Shown piece after piece: positions 34,081-44,823 of a stretch of DNA of 64,000 bases; the first letter of the stretch is position 1; each line of letters opens with the position of its first letter. The DNA is taken from contig JAYJMM010000073.1 of NCBI GenBank assembly GCA_037349105.1, positions 62,001 through 126,000 on the forward strand, read 5' to 3'. Under the pieces are notes generated by a model. It did no database searches and was not told the origin of the DNA. It saw nothing but the letters and a program-made list of their open reading frames with translations. The stretch is from Limnomonas spitsbergensis. Taxonomy: Eukaryota > Chlorophyta > Chlorophyceae > Chlamydomonadales. The translations under genes were made by a program, and so were the position numbers.

Positions 34081-35440
34081 AAGTGCAGCTGCTTGCTGCC
34101 CAACATGATTTCCCGCTACCTTTCTGACTTGTTTTTCTTTTCTTTGAAATTATTTGCTCCCTTGCTGACTGCAATGGAGGCTGCAACAGCTGCGTTGCCC
34201 GTCCCCTTCCCTCCCGCCTGCCTTTGCCCCATTGTCCCCTCCTTCCCCTCCTCTCAGTGGTGCCGCCGCGGCCCCCTAGGTTGCCGCCCTGAACGCCTGA
34301 GCACCTTTCAACCCTCCTGGCTGCCCTTTTTGCCCCACTGGGCCCTCCAGCCCCCGAGGCAGGCCCACAGTTGTTTGGACCAGCCTCTCCCCCCATGGTT
34401 GCGGCCCGTCTCTTCCCCCCCCCTGCCCCCCCCGCATTTGGAGCCCCGCGGAGGGGTGCGCGAGTACGTGCATAAGCATGCGCCCCTTTTTGCCGTGCCC
34501 TGCTGCCTGCAACCCTACCGTACCCTCACGAAACTGAGCCATGTATGCCATGGAGCTCCTCTCCCCCCCTGCTCTCCCTCCTGGTGTCCCCTTCCTCCCG
34601 CCCGCCCGCCCCTGCTCCAATATCCCTTCCTGCCCCTGCTCTCAGTGGTGCCTACCGCAGACCTCATTGCAAGGCTCCCTCTGGTTACGTTTACTTCTGC
34701 GAACCCCTCAAGCACCACTCCGTTGCTGCCGCCCTCATTGTTGCCCCCCTGCCTCTCCCATCTGCCCCCTGGTTGACCGCCAGCCCCCATGGTGGGCCCA
34801 CACACACCCCATGCCGCCCTTACCCGCCGTCCTCCACCAGGTCATGCATTTCTTTCATCCTGCTTTTCGACGGGGCAGTGAAGGCTGTTACCCATTTTGC
34901 TTTTCAAACCCGCAACCCAGGCCAATCTGTTTTGGGGGTTGAAGCATCCCCCCCCCCCCCCCTGTTTTTGTTTAGACAATCTGCCCCCTTTCCCTCTTTT
35001 AGTTTCAAAATGAGGCACAACCGGTTTACCTTAATCTACCATGTAGATCAATCCCCTGTTGGGGCCTTTTACCGGCTTCCCGGCATATTGGTATACCGGG
35101 TAGGGGGAAACAACATGTTTGCCGGGAGGGGGACCTCGAGGGCTATTGCGGCTGAGGTGTCCGGGCCACGGTTGGCCTTGCACCCCCATACCGCCAAACG
35201 ACTAGGCAGGACACGAAGTGGATTCGTACGGCCTTTAATCGTACCGCACCTGTGTTCGTACCGCCAAAGCCCTTGTAATACGCTTGGCCACTCCGTCTGG
35301 AGAAGCTGACGAGCTTCATCTCTCTTATAAAGGAGGCCGGAGGCCAGAAGGTAGCTGAACTGCACACACCAGCATTCCCTTGCCTGGCCGATCCTTAATC
35401 TATGTACCTCGCCTGGATTCCTTGCTGCCCCACTGCAACA
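34081..35440. other. C-rich spacer
   Basis: Pyrimidine-rich sequence, including an uninterrupted C run near 34949. No exon is supported; long open frames here follow from base composition. Confidence 0.4.
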
Positions 35441-38400
35441 GGTACCAAGTGTCAGCTTCTGAACTCCGCGCTCCCGAGCCCGAGGGGTGTCTTCTCGGAG
35501 GACGAGGCTGGGATCAAAGAGGGTGACACATGTGCTGTACGCTACAAGCCGGCGTCTTTGAGCGAGTGGAGTGCCTATGGTCAGCCGAACAATCCTCTTT
35601 TTGAAATCATCACGGACTACGCCGGCGCAAGTGACAACACAATTCAGATGTGGGGGACAGTGCTAATTTTTTGCATGGCTCAACTACGTTTTAACTGCAC
35701 ACCGGTAGCCTCCTGTATCAAGGGCATGCATGGAGAGTGGTGCACATATATGCTGGTTGTGGGCAGGCCACTGCTTGTATTCGCTATGCCCCAATTTGTC
35801 CGTATACAGTGCTAGGGACGCAGGCCAACAAGAAACACTGTTGATTGGCCCTCATGATCACGGTATTTGTGCACAACACAACGCCGTTTTCTAGCATGGC
35901 ATCCTGCTTTGTGGGATTCTGAAGCCTCGGAAGATTGGAATGTAGACCCCAGACTGGCCCTAGACCTGGACATGGATCCCTTTCAGGGAATCCTGAAGCC
36001 CAGTATATTCCCTGCTCCGTGTCTCTTTTTCGTGACTCAGCTACATCTGAGCTGCATTTTAGTTGCACTCTTGCCTGAGGCCCTAGCTGTGCCCAGCCAT
36101 GCTTGTTTCACCGGCTATATGTCGGTCCAAGTTTGGTCCCAATTGGGCCTTCGCGTGCAGCCCGGTCATGGTGCACACTGCTGAAGCCCTAGATTTGGTA
36201 GGACCCATGGTGTATATATTTGACCCTTGACAAGCCGGACCTTGGCCCTGTATCACCTTTGACCCATGATGAGGTGTGGTCCATGCCATGCAGACATGCA
36301 GTACATTTGACCATGATGAGGTGTGGCCATGGCCATGCAGTACCTTTGAACCCTGAACAAAGACATGAACTTAGTGTTCTGACCTACAAGTTCATACTTC
36401 TCTGTAGGTTTCAGCCTTGGCCGCGTGACATCCAGAGGATCATGGGAAAGGAGGCCTTAGTCGTTGATGCTATAGAGCATCAGGCCATGGAGCGTCTGCG
36501 GCGCATGCTGCCACCGGGACTAGACTGGCTCCAAGAGTGCATTCTGCTGGCACCTTTGCCATGCAGTGCCGCCACTGGCTCGCCCACCCAGCCGCAGGGG
36601 CAGCAACACCGCATAACGACGCAGCGGCAGACAGTTTGTCGAGATGTCCAGCAGGAGCAGCAGAAGGAGCAGCAGGAGCACTTCACATCATCCTCTTGTG
36701 TCCGACCTGATTATGTCCTCAAGAGTGACAGCACCGCTGTGCCCACGTCCGGGTTGAAACGAAAGCGGGGCGATGGGGATGCTGCTGGATCCGGGGAGGG
36801 TGCTTCGCAATGGCCTGTCCAGGCAGCTGGTGGGGAGGCTGGTCCGTCCACGGCTGCAGCGCGCAGCTCAGACAGTGGGCGGGCAGGAGAAGCTGAAGGC
36901 TCAGCGATGCCAATGCAGCAGGGGCATGGGCCGAAAATCTACTACATAGTCGGCGAGCTGAAGCGCATCGGGAAGCTCGTCCAAAAGAGCGGGCAGCCGC
37001 TGGACCTCTTTTCCGTGTATCAGAAGGAGAAGCCAGCGGATAAGGATGAGAGGGAGGAGTGGAGGAGCATCCGTCGCATTGTGCACCAGGTGTACACCTA
37101 CATGGTGTGCACTCGCGTGGAGTTTGCCTGGATTAGCTGTTATGCGGTGACGTGGCTCGTATGGCGGCCGTTGAACAACCCTAAGCACCTGCAGCTGTCG
37201 CGGCCCATTCTCCACAACACTGCCTCATGTTCTCCGAACGCTGTCACTGCGATGGCAGCCTGGGCGTGGCAGCAAGATGAGGCGGTGCGGCTGGTTGGCG
37301 CTGGCCTCAGGCACGCTGATCCCGCCACAACCCTCGGGGCGGAGGTGGGGGAGGAAGGCGGGCATATGTACGAAACCGAGGATGAGGAGGAGGAGGGGGA
37401 GGAGGAGGGGGAGGAAGATCCAGCAAGCCAGGGTTACCAGCTGCCAGGGAGGGGGGCTGCCCATCGCGAGTGCGGGTGAGTGCAGAAAATAGGGGAAGTA
37501 TCTTGTTCCTTGGGGATGGGCGTGAGATGCATATATTGGTTCCACTGGGTGCTTAACCTGCCTGATATGACAAGCTGCTGTCCACGTGTGTTCTCTGTGT
37601 TCTGCTTGCTTATCCCTTTTATCAACTCTGCTACCAATGCTACGTCAGACAATGAATTGATCAGTTGTGTATATTGGGGTGTGGGAGGTTGTACCATAAC
37701 CCTGATCAGGAGTGTGTTGGGGGTGAGGGTTTCGACCTTCGAGCTTAACCCTTAACCCTAAACTGGGGTGGGAGGGGCAGCCCTGATCAATCTTGCTCCA
37801 CCTGTTTCCTTTGCCTGGTCTCTCAGCTTGCATGGAATCACCTTGTCTCCCGTGTACAACCACCCTCCTAAGCTGCAAGCCCCAAAGCAACTACGACTTG
37901 CCACTGTTGCGGTACGATGAGCTGCGCATCATGAAGATCCTGGCAGGAGGCTCCACTTGTGTCGTGGCGCTCTCCACCTTCAGGGGCTGTGATGCAGCTG
38001 TCAAGTTGCTGTACAGCCGGCCCCGGGGGGGCGCCTTCTTGGCGGCGTTGCACGAAGGAGATATCTACCAGGTGGGTTTAGGGTTAAGGAGGTCCAGGAG
38101 ATACCTACCAGGCAGTGAAAATCTTGTTGGCGATGCATCGCTGGGGGCGATAATGTGGGCGAAATCTAAATAAATGAAATCGTCGAATTGGGCACGCTCA
38201 TCGCCCAAGGCTTAATGTCAATTCCCCTGGCCTGGCCGAAGGCTTGGCTCCGGAACGTGGGGAAACGCGGGAAACGCATCGCTTTTCGAACCAGGGTATG
38301 AACACATCATATTTCAAACGTCAGGACCTCTTTCTTTCCACGTCGAATCATTACATAAAACAGCAGTTACAATGCGAGATGACAATGATAGCGACAGTGA

Positions 38401-41400
38401 CTCAGAGAATCGGCGGATGCTTGCCGAATTGGCCGCGCATCAAGCACTACCCAAGACCCAGGTCAGCATTTTGAGCCTATTTGCGGCTGCTGGTAACGGC
38501 TCGGATGCTCGCAAGACAGCGACAAGGATGCAAGACGTAGAAAGGAGGAAGCCTGGGCGGCCTGCAAGGCAGCCTCATGCAGCAGCAATAGAGGAGGGAC
38601 CAACGACAGCAGCAGAACCAGCGGCGGCAGAACCAGCGGCAGCAGGACCAGCGGCAGCAATGGAGGGGGAGGAAGATGCAGCAGAAGAGCATACACCGGC
38701 GCTTGCAAGCACTGAGGTCTTGCTCTGAGCTTAACTTTTGAATCCTCAGAATCTCAGACACGTTTTGAAATTGAGCAGTTTTTAATGAAGAATCTGATGA
38801 TTATTCTCAACAGTGTTTCTGAGCACCGGGGGCTTCGCCCCCGGACTACCACCGGGGGGGCCCCCCCGGACCCCCAGGCAGGGGGGCTCGAGCCCCCCCG
38901 CAACCCCCCCAACCTCGGCTTCACCTCGGCCCTCACACTTTTCCACTCAATTTCACTTTTCCACACATGGGCGAAATTTTAATTAATCCCTAAATATGAA
39001 ATGTGAATCACTGCTACCTAGTGTGGGTGTAGGGTTAAGGATTTATGAGGTTCAGGAGATATCTCCCAGGTGGGGGTAGGGCAGGGGTCTACAAAACGGC
39101 GTGTTCCCGGACAGAATTGGACAAAATAAAGAAAAGCCGGGGAAAAGCGAGAGGGGGGTTCCGGCGAAGCCGGAAAAAAAGGGGAAGTATGAATGTTCTC
39201 TGGCTGTGGTGATTTGGGACCGGAGGCCCACAAGCTCAGTAAGGCTTTTCAGAGCAACTCTCTGAGGGGCATTGATGTTAAAAAGTCTGTTGATGAGGCA
39301 AGAAGGACCTTATGGTGTTCGCTTCCCCCTCTTTCGATCCCAAGTCTTTTTTGGATGATGTGAATGATGAGGATGACTCGCTCAGATCTGGTAATCTCTC
39401 CTCTGAGCCCATCCCTTTGCACCGAGGGGCCTTCTCTTTTGTTTCTCTGAAGGTTTTCGGTGCTGATTTCGCCAACGCTGCCTTGACTGGCCTCGATGAG
39501 CGATTCAGCACATCATCCCTCAATTTTCTCCTGTGTTTCCGAGTGCTTGATCCTCAGTCCTTCCATGGTGTGTCTTCCGCCGTCAGCCTTGCGCAGCCCA
39601 CTAGCGAGTTGGCAGAATTGGGTCTGAGTGATTTTGAGAACATATGTTCCCACTTTTATACGGGTGTGGTCACTGAAGGATCACAGTTTCCAGAGCGGGG
39701 TGCTGGTATTAGAGCTGAGGTCTTTGCTGAGTTTGAGCTGGTTAAGTGTTTCATGTTTGACCGTCTAGAGCAGTACGGCAAGGCCACGATGGCTGAGGCG
39801 TGGGCCTTTATTATTGTCAAGTATGCCCACTTGGTCCCCCATATGGTGAAGCTTGTTAGTTGCTACTTTGTCCTTGTCGTGCACACCGCTGAGGTGGAGC
39901 GTGGTTTCAGCATCCACAAGCTCATCAAGACACGGCTGCGAAGCCGTCTTGATGTTGTCATTGTGGACTCGCTTATGCGGGTAAAAATGTTGGTGAAACA
40001 TTTTTCTTTCGACGCCAAGGATGCTCATCTCGAGCTTATCATGTCAGTTGTCGAGGTGGCCAACAAGCAGCCCATGCACTTGGGTGACAAGCCTCCAGTT
40101 ATTTTGGCCAAATTGGCCCTTGATGTGTGCGGCATTCAAGTCCCCTTTGTGGGCACATCTTTGGCTGAGGGTGTTGAGGGCGAGGAGGAGTTGGCTGAGG
40201 AGGAGGGTGAGGTGGATGCGCTGCAACCTCCGGAGGAGGATGAAGAGGATGCAGATCCCGCGCCCTTAGAGTCAGATGATGACGATTTGCCTTTAGCTAG
40301 GTATGCTGAATTGGCTCGCGCCAAGCAGCAACTGTGATAGTGTGATTGTGTGTGAGTGTGGATTATAGGGCGCATAATTGAACACAAATTAACTTTCAAC
40401 TTTGTGTTTACAAAGGAGGAGATACTGTAGTTATGTGTGTGTGCAATATTATTTTAGGAATTGTAATTTAAGACACGTGAAGATCGTACAGTTTGTAAAA
40501 GCCGGAGAACAAAATTTACACTTTCACACTTTTTCGGAAACCCGGACAAACAAATAAGATGTCTCCGCCTCGAAAAAAAAACTGAGAGGGGGGGAAAAGT
40601 GTCCGGCGAAACCGGTCAGTTCCCAGACCCCATTGTAGACCCCTGGTTTAGGGTTAAGGATTTATGAGGTTCAGGAGATATCTACCAGGTGGGTTGCGCA
40701 AGTCTCTGGTCGTAGGTTGTGTCGGAGAAAGAGGCTGTGCTGCTACATTTGAATCACGAAACGGGGTTTGAGGTTGTGATGCTTCCCTTCGAATCCAACC
40801 CCAGCTCCCAGGGTTCAAAGACTGTGCCTCTGCAACATAACCTGGCTCCATGGTGAAGAGGAAGATGGGGAAGCAAACTTTAACCAAGCAACATGGTTTA
40901 CAAGACTCCCTCTGCATTTGAGCTCCAGCTCCTAAAGAAGAAGTGTGCTTGGTATTGTGTTGATTCCTGCTGACTGAACCCAGCATTAACTTAATGACCC
41001 TTGAGCTAGACAAAAGCGGCAAGGTAGCAGCCTGAGTGATTGTTAGGCCGCACCCACCATCCCCCTCGGCAGGCCCAGGCTCAGCAATGGCTCTTGACGA
41101 ACCCTTGGGCCAAACGCGGCTACTTTAACACCTTTCGGGTTTCATGAAGATGTTTATGGAGCATGGCTGCTGTCTTGCATGAGCGCAGGTCCTGCACCCC
41201 CTGCAAGGATTCTGCATCCCAAAGTTGTTCGGCATCGGCCGTCTGCGGCTGGAGCAGGCTTTTGTGGCGACCAGCTTGGTGCGCGGCGTGTGTTTGTCGT
41301 CGTTGAGCTACATTGACAACAAGGTTGCCAAGGCCGCCCAGCTTGCGCTCGCCCACATGCGCCGTCTCGGCGTCATGCATGGGGACATTACCTTGGACAA

Positions 41401-41572
41401 CTTGCTGCTCCTTGAGGCTGGCGAGGGGGGCAGCATGTCGCGCGTGGGCGGCACCGCCATGGAGCCTGTGCCGCGGGTGATGATCATCGACTTTGGTCGA
41501 TCGTTCGTTGGTGCAAGCAGCAAGCAACAAGACTGGGAGGCAGCAAGGCTACGGCAGCTTTTGTGCGCCTAG
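35441..41572 (+). CDS. Protein-kinase-domain gene with N-terminal nuclease-like region (Crinkler/RHS-type architecture possible)
   Basis: Supported exons are an upstream one from about 35441 (downstream end unclear), 36408-37475, 37873-38071 and 41189-41572. Phases agree across the last three. The kinase part has a Gly-rich loop (ILAGGSTCVVALSTF), AAVKLLY with the lysine, HEGDIYQ with the helix-C Glu, HGDITLDNLLLL as catalytic loop (HGD instead of HRD) and IIDFGRS as metal-binding DFG. It ends QLLCA at TAG. Before it lie RPDYVL and, after a long Gln/Ser/Gly-rich linker, YYIVGELKR; the Asp and the Glu-x-Lys suggest a PD-(D/E)XK nuclease fold. Next comes VHQVYTYM and a helical region, then an acidic Glu run. 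Nuclease-plus-kinase is one of the known architectures of Crinkler-RHS effectors. The family call is inference; the kinase call is firm. Confidence 0.6.
38113..39013. mobile_element. hAT-like non-autonomous element 1 (901 bp)
   Basis: Ends are CAGTGAAAA at the left and TTCACTG at the right, giving a short inverted CAGTGA terminus. Flanks ctaccagg (38105-38112) and ctacctag (39014-39021) match at 6 of 8 positions, as expected for an 8-bp hAT target duplication. Inside is an ORF (38372-38728) beginning MRDDNDSDSDSENRRMLAEL with an AT-hook-like RKPGRPARQ and Ala/Glu repeats, possibly an N-terminal transposase remnant. A C/G-rich hairpin lies at about 38830-38905. Confidence 0.55.
38372..38728 (+). 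CDS. Transposase N-terminal remnant or element-borne ORF with AT-hook
   Basis: The 118-codon ATG ORF begins with an acidic Ser/Asp stretch, has a short helical part (RRMLAELAAHQALPKTQ), then RKPGRPARQ, which resembles an AT-hook, and ends in Ala-Glu-Pro repeats. It lies wholly inside hAT-like element 1. No catalytic domain is present. Confidence 0.4.
   Translation: MRDDNDSDSDSENRRMLAELAAHQALPKTQVSILSLFAAAGNGSDARKTATRMQDVERRKPGRPARQPHAAAIEEGPTTAAEPAAAEPAAAGPAAAMEGEEDAAEEHTPALASTEVLL
39082..40645. mobile_element. hAT element 2 (1,564 bp, internally deleted)
   Basis: Perfect 13-bp terminal inverted repeats CAGGGGTCTACAA lie at 39082-39094 and 40633-40645. Flanks gggtaggg (39074-39081) and gtttaggg (40646-40653) match at 6 of 8, consistent with a hAT target duplication. 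The internal ORF encodes only the C-terminal part of a hAT transposase. Confidence 0.85.
39312..40337 (+). CDS. hAT transposase, C-terminal half with dimerisation region
   Basis: The 341-codon ORF runs from ATG to TGA. The diagnostic stretch is VVHTAEVERGFSIHKLIKTR followed by LRSRLDVVIVDSLMRVKML (about 39880-39990), the hAT-type dimerisation region with its conserved E-R-x-FS core. Upstream sequence has no BED zinc finger and I see no complete DDE catalytic triad, so the protein alone should not transpose. It ends in an acidic Glu/Asp tail. The deletion inside the element explains its short length. Confidence 0.8.
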   Translation: MVFASPSFDPKSFLDDVNDEDDSLRSGNLSSEPIPLHRGAFSFVSLKVFGADFANAALTGLDERFSTSSLNFLLCFRVLDPQSFHGVSSAVSLAQPTSELAELGLSDFENICSHFYTGVVTEGSQFPERGAGIRAEVFAEFELVKCFMFDRLEQYGKATMAEAWAFIIVKYAHLVPHMVKLVSCYFVLVVHTAEVERGFSIHKLIKTRLRSRLDVVIVDSLMRVKMLVKHFSFDAKDAHLELIMSVVEVANKQPMHLGDKPPVILAKLALDVCGIQVPFVGTSLAEGVEGEEELAEEEGEVDALQPPEEDEEDADPAPLESDDDDLPLARYAELARAKQQL

Positions 41573-41749
41573 CCAAGGTGCGCTCTATAATTGCCCTGCC
41601 CCGCATCTTGTGGATGGTCAAAGTGGATATTCAAGTCCTTGGTTGGAGCTGGAGCTGTACAAGCATGCGATGGCTACCTGACCATTCCGCCCCCCCCTCT
41701 CCCCCCTCAAGCACCTTGGTCTTGAACTCCAAGAGCTCCAGCATGGACA

Positions 41750-42480
41750 AATGAACTCCATGCATGTGCTGCCATGTGCCATCCTGTGTGGCTGGCCGCG
41801 CGCACAGGGCAGGCTGGAGGGTAGCTGAATTGTAGCCGAGGGTAGCTGAACTGTGGCCCATCCATGCGCCTCCCAGGTAGTGGCCAACAACAAGTATGCA
41901 GGAAGGCGGCTGCATGCCGCCTTAAAGCTTGCATGACTCTGCAGGGTAGATCCCTCTCAGCTCCTAGCAGTTCTCCAACCCCTCCTTGCCCGCGGAGGAG
42001 TGCGCGGTAAGGTTGCGCACAGACCCGTAGCCCAATCCTCGCAGTGGGGCAGCGCACCTGTGGTCCCCCCCATGGTTGCCCTCTCCCATGTTGTGCCCCC
42101 ATCACTCCTCCCCTGCCGTGGCGCACCCTCCCTGCAATTATATTGAGCCCCCCATGCCCCTGGAGCGCATTGCCTGTTGCCTATGATGTGTATGTTGCCC
42201 CACTTTTCTAGATTTGATCATTTCCTGACACATCGTTTGGTGCTTGTTGCATGCAGCGGCGGCGGCGGCAGGAGGGCCAGCAAAGGAAGGTGGGTTTGGC
42301 GGTAGGGACAGGTGTGGAGCAAGGAAGGGGTACATGCTAGCTACCCAAGGGCCCTTCAATGGATTTCCGCTGTGGCCAGCTACACTACCTCCAGCCAGAG
42401 GCCCCATGCAACATTCATGGTCACATATGGAATCTCCGACCGGAGGTTGTAGCGTAGCTGACCAATAGTTGAACATAATT
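41750..42480. repeat. Segmental dispersed repeat, copy 2
   Basis: Diverged copy of 33090-34080; it ends in the dispersed repeat with ctccgaccggagg and gtagctgacca. Confidence 0.65.
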
Positions 42481-42937
42481 AAAGAAACGCCCTCCCACCT
42501 GCCTCATCCCGGCGACCCCATAGGGACGAGTGCACGCCTGCAACATGTCTGTGGCCATGCATCGGGCACCATGCGTTGCCTAAGCTCATTCAGAGTCCCA
42601 CGCTAGGGGAGGCGGGCTCTTCAGTGGAGTGCCCCTGGCCGTAGGCCAAAGCGGCATGCCTGGTCACATTTTGGGTCCCCGGCTGGTAGTCTGAGTGAAG
42701 GGATGAAGTGTAGCTGACATGTAGCCTTCTATTTTATTTATGTGAGGGTCAGATGCACATCATATGTACTTCAGCTATCACTCTGGCCTCCCGCTGTGGT
42801 CCCCATCCTTCCTGACTACAGTTAGACCATCTTTGGCATGCCTCCCCGCGGCCGCCAAAGGCCCATCGATGAAGGGCTTAACTGTGACCATCCTAACAAT
42901 TGCTTGTGTCTGTTGCTTGTGGCCGTCATGCTCAGGT

Positions 42938-44695
42938 GCTCAACAGTGGGATGGTGGTGAAATAGTGCGTCTCCTTACCTTGGCTGAGGTTAAATTGAAG
43001 ACCCCATTTTTCGTGGATTTCTGCAAAGGGTTTGAGAAGCTGCATGTGAGTACACAAATTGTTAAGCAAAACATTATAATTTCACTCATGCCAAATAGAT
43101 CAAGAACAAGAGACCATGCATGTTATGCATTTGCCGGGCCCTCACTTGCAGGCGGTCATCTTGACCTCAGACAAATTGCATCAAGCGATGTGTAACGTTT
43201 CAGGGAGCTCGGGAGGCTGGTTATGATAAATCTCCATCTGCTAGCGACCTCAATTGGCTGAGAAGGTAGGATTGTTTGTCACCTCCATGCCTCCCTTGAT
43301 GTTCCACATCACTGTTTGTTAACCTCTGTGCCGCTTCCCAATAGTTTTACACCTTTCTGCCTCTCTCTCTGCTCAGGTGACCTATGAGGTTGCTCCCGAG
43401 CTAGAGAATGCCCCCAACCCTGCCATCGCCTCGCGGTCAGCATTAGGGGATGACAGTGACTCAGACTACAGCTCTGATGACGGCTCGGAGGATGGGGACC
43501 AGGTGTGGAGCCGTTGTTGGTCCGTTGGGAGAGACAGAAGTAACATCTCTGTTTTAGGGTTGTCAGGGATGTAATCCCCGTGATTGGATCCTATATTTCA
43601 GCACGCTTTTAAATCCAATATCTTCTCACCTCTGCCTTTCTCTCTATGCAGGTTGACCCTCCTCCCTCCTCGGGTGCGCCCCCTGAAGCCTCGTCAGCGC
43701 TGCCTGTGACCATTGAGGTTGCTGCCGGCTCAGAGGTAAACATTTCAAGGGGAATATTTCCAGCATGCGTTTAGATCCAAAAGTTGTCTCACCTCTCTGC
43801 CTTTCTCTCTACGCAGGTTGACCCTCCTCCCTCCTCGGGTGCGCCCCCTGAAGCCACGTCAGCGCTGCCTGTGAACATTGAGGTTGCTGCCGGCTCAGAG
43901 GTAAACATTTCAAGGGGAATATTTCCAGCATGCGTTTAGATCCAAAAGTTGTCTCACCTCTCTGCCTTTCTCTCTACGCAGGTTGACCCTCCTCCCTCCT
44001 CGGGTGCGCCCCCTGAAGCCTCGTCAGCGCTGCCTGTGAACATTGAGGTTGCTGCCGGCTCAGAGGTAAACATTTCAAGGGGAATATTTCCAGCATGCGT
44101 TTAGATCCAAAAGTTGTCTCACCTCTCTGCCTTTCTCTCTACGCAGGTTGACCCTCCTCCCTCCTCGGGTGCGCCCCCTGAAGCCACGTCAGCGCTGCCT
44201 GTGAACATTGAGGTTGCTGCCGGCTCAGAGGTAAACATTTCAAGGGGAATATTTCCAGCATGCGTTTATATCCAAAAGTTGTCTCACCTCTCTGCCTTTC
44301 TCTCTACGCAGGTTGACCCTCCTCCCTCCTCGGGTGCGCCCCCTGAAGCCACGTCAGCGCTGCCTGTGAACATTGAGGTTGCTGCCGGCTCAGAGGTAAA
44401 CATTTCAAGGGGAATATTTCCAGCATGCGTTTAGATCCAAAAGTTGCTCACCTCTCTGCCTTTCTCTCTACGCAGGTTGACCCTCCTCCCTCCTCGGGTG
44501 CGCCCCCTGAAGCCTCGTCAGCGCTGCCTGTGAACATTGAGGTTGCTGCCGGCTCAGAGGTAAACATTTCAAGGGGAATAATCCGGCATTCAGTTGTCAG
44601 GCCTGCAATTTCTCAATTTCCTGCATGCCAATAATTGAGTTACACATTTTTAGCAGGTGCCAGCCCCAGAGACAACTGTCCAGTTGCTCCCATGA
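42938..44695 (+). CDS. Gene with six tandem copies of a symmetrical 84-bp exon
   Basis: Exons 42938-43046 and 43204-43266 encode AQQWDGGEIVRLLTL, TPFFVDFCKGFEKLH and GAREAGYDKSPSASDLNWL, faintly like a SANT/Myb-type helical segment. Exon 43377-43502 encodes an acidic Asp/Ser stretch; its join to the previous exon is off phase, so a small exon may be missing. Exons at 43652, 43817, 43982, 44147, 44312 and 44476 are each 84 bp, phase 0 at both ends. Each encodes VDPPPSSGAPPEASSALP plus VNIEVAAGSE with small variation. The last exon 44657-44695 ends VQLLP at TGA. Function is unknown; the repeated part should be an extended Pro/Ser/Ala-rich linker. A further exon upstream of 42938 is likely. Confidence 0.65.
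43652..44600 (+). repeat. 165-bp exon-plus-intron tandem repeat, six copies
   Basis: Spacing of the cgcaggttgaccctcctccc phrase is 165, 165, 165, 165 and 164 bp. Each unit contains a complete intron of 80-81 bp (gtaaacatttcaagggg... to ctctctacgcag) and one 84-bp exon. Introns of copies 2-5 are nearly identical, showing recent expansion or homogenisation. Confidence 0.95.
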
Positions 44696-44823
44696 ATCGA
44701 TGTGTTGGTTTCGGCAACAGCAAAGGCTTTGATGAAGGTAAGCGATTTGCGGGGATGCATCGCATTGTTCCAACAGTTGTATGCAAATGAATATTCACTC
44801 TACTTGCTTTCATACTTGCAGGA

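Larger units (their letters stand above)
38056..40695. repeat. Tandemly repeated 5' splice-site segment in the kinase intron
   Basis: The phrase gagatatctaccag/gtgggtttagggttaagga occurs at the real exon end (38071) and again near 38096, 39056 and 40675, with a gaggttcag linker between. Each copy carries CCAG-GT or a near variant plus a telomere-like TTTAGGGTT. The two hAT elements interrupt this short array. Confidence 0.75.
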
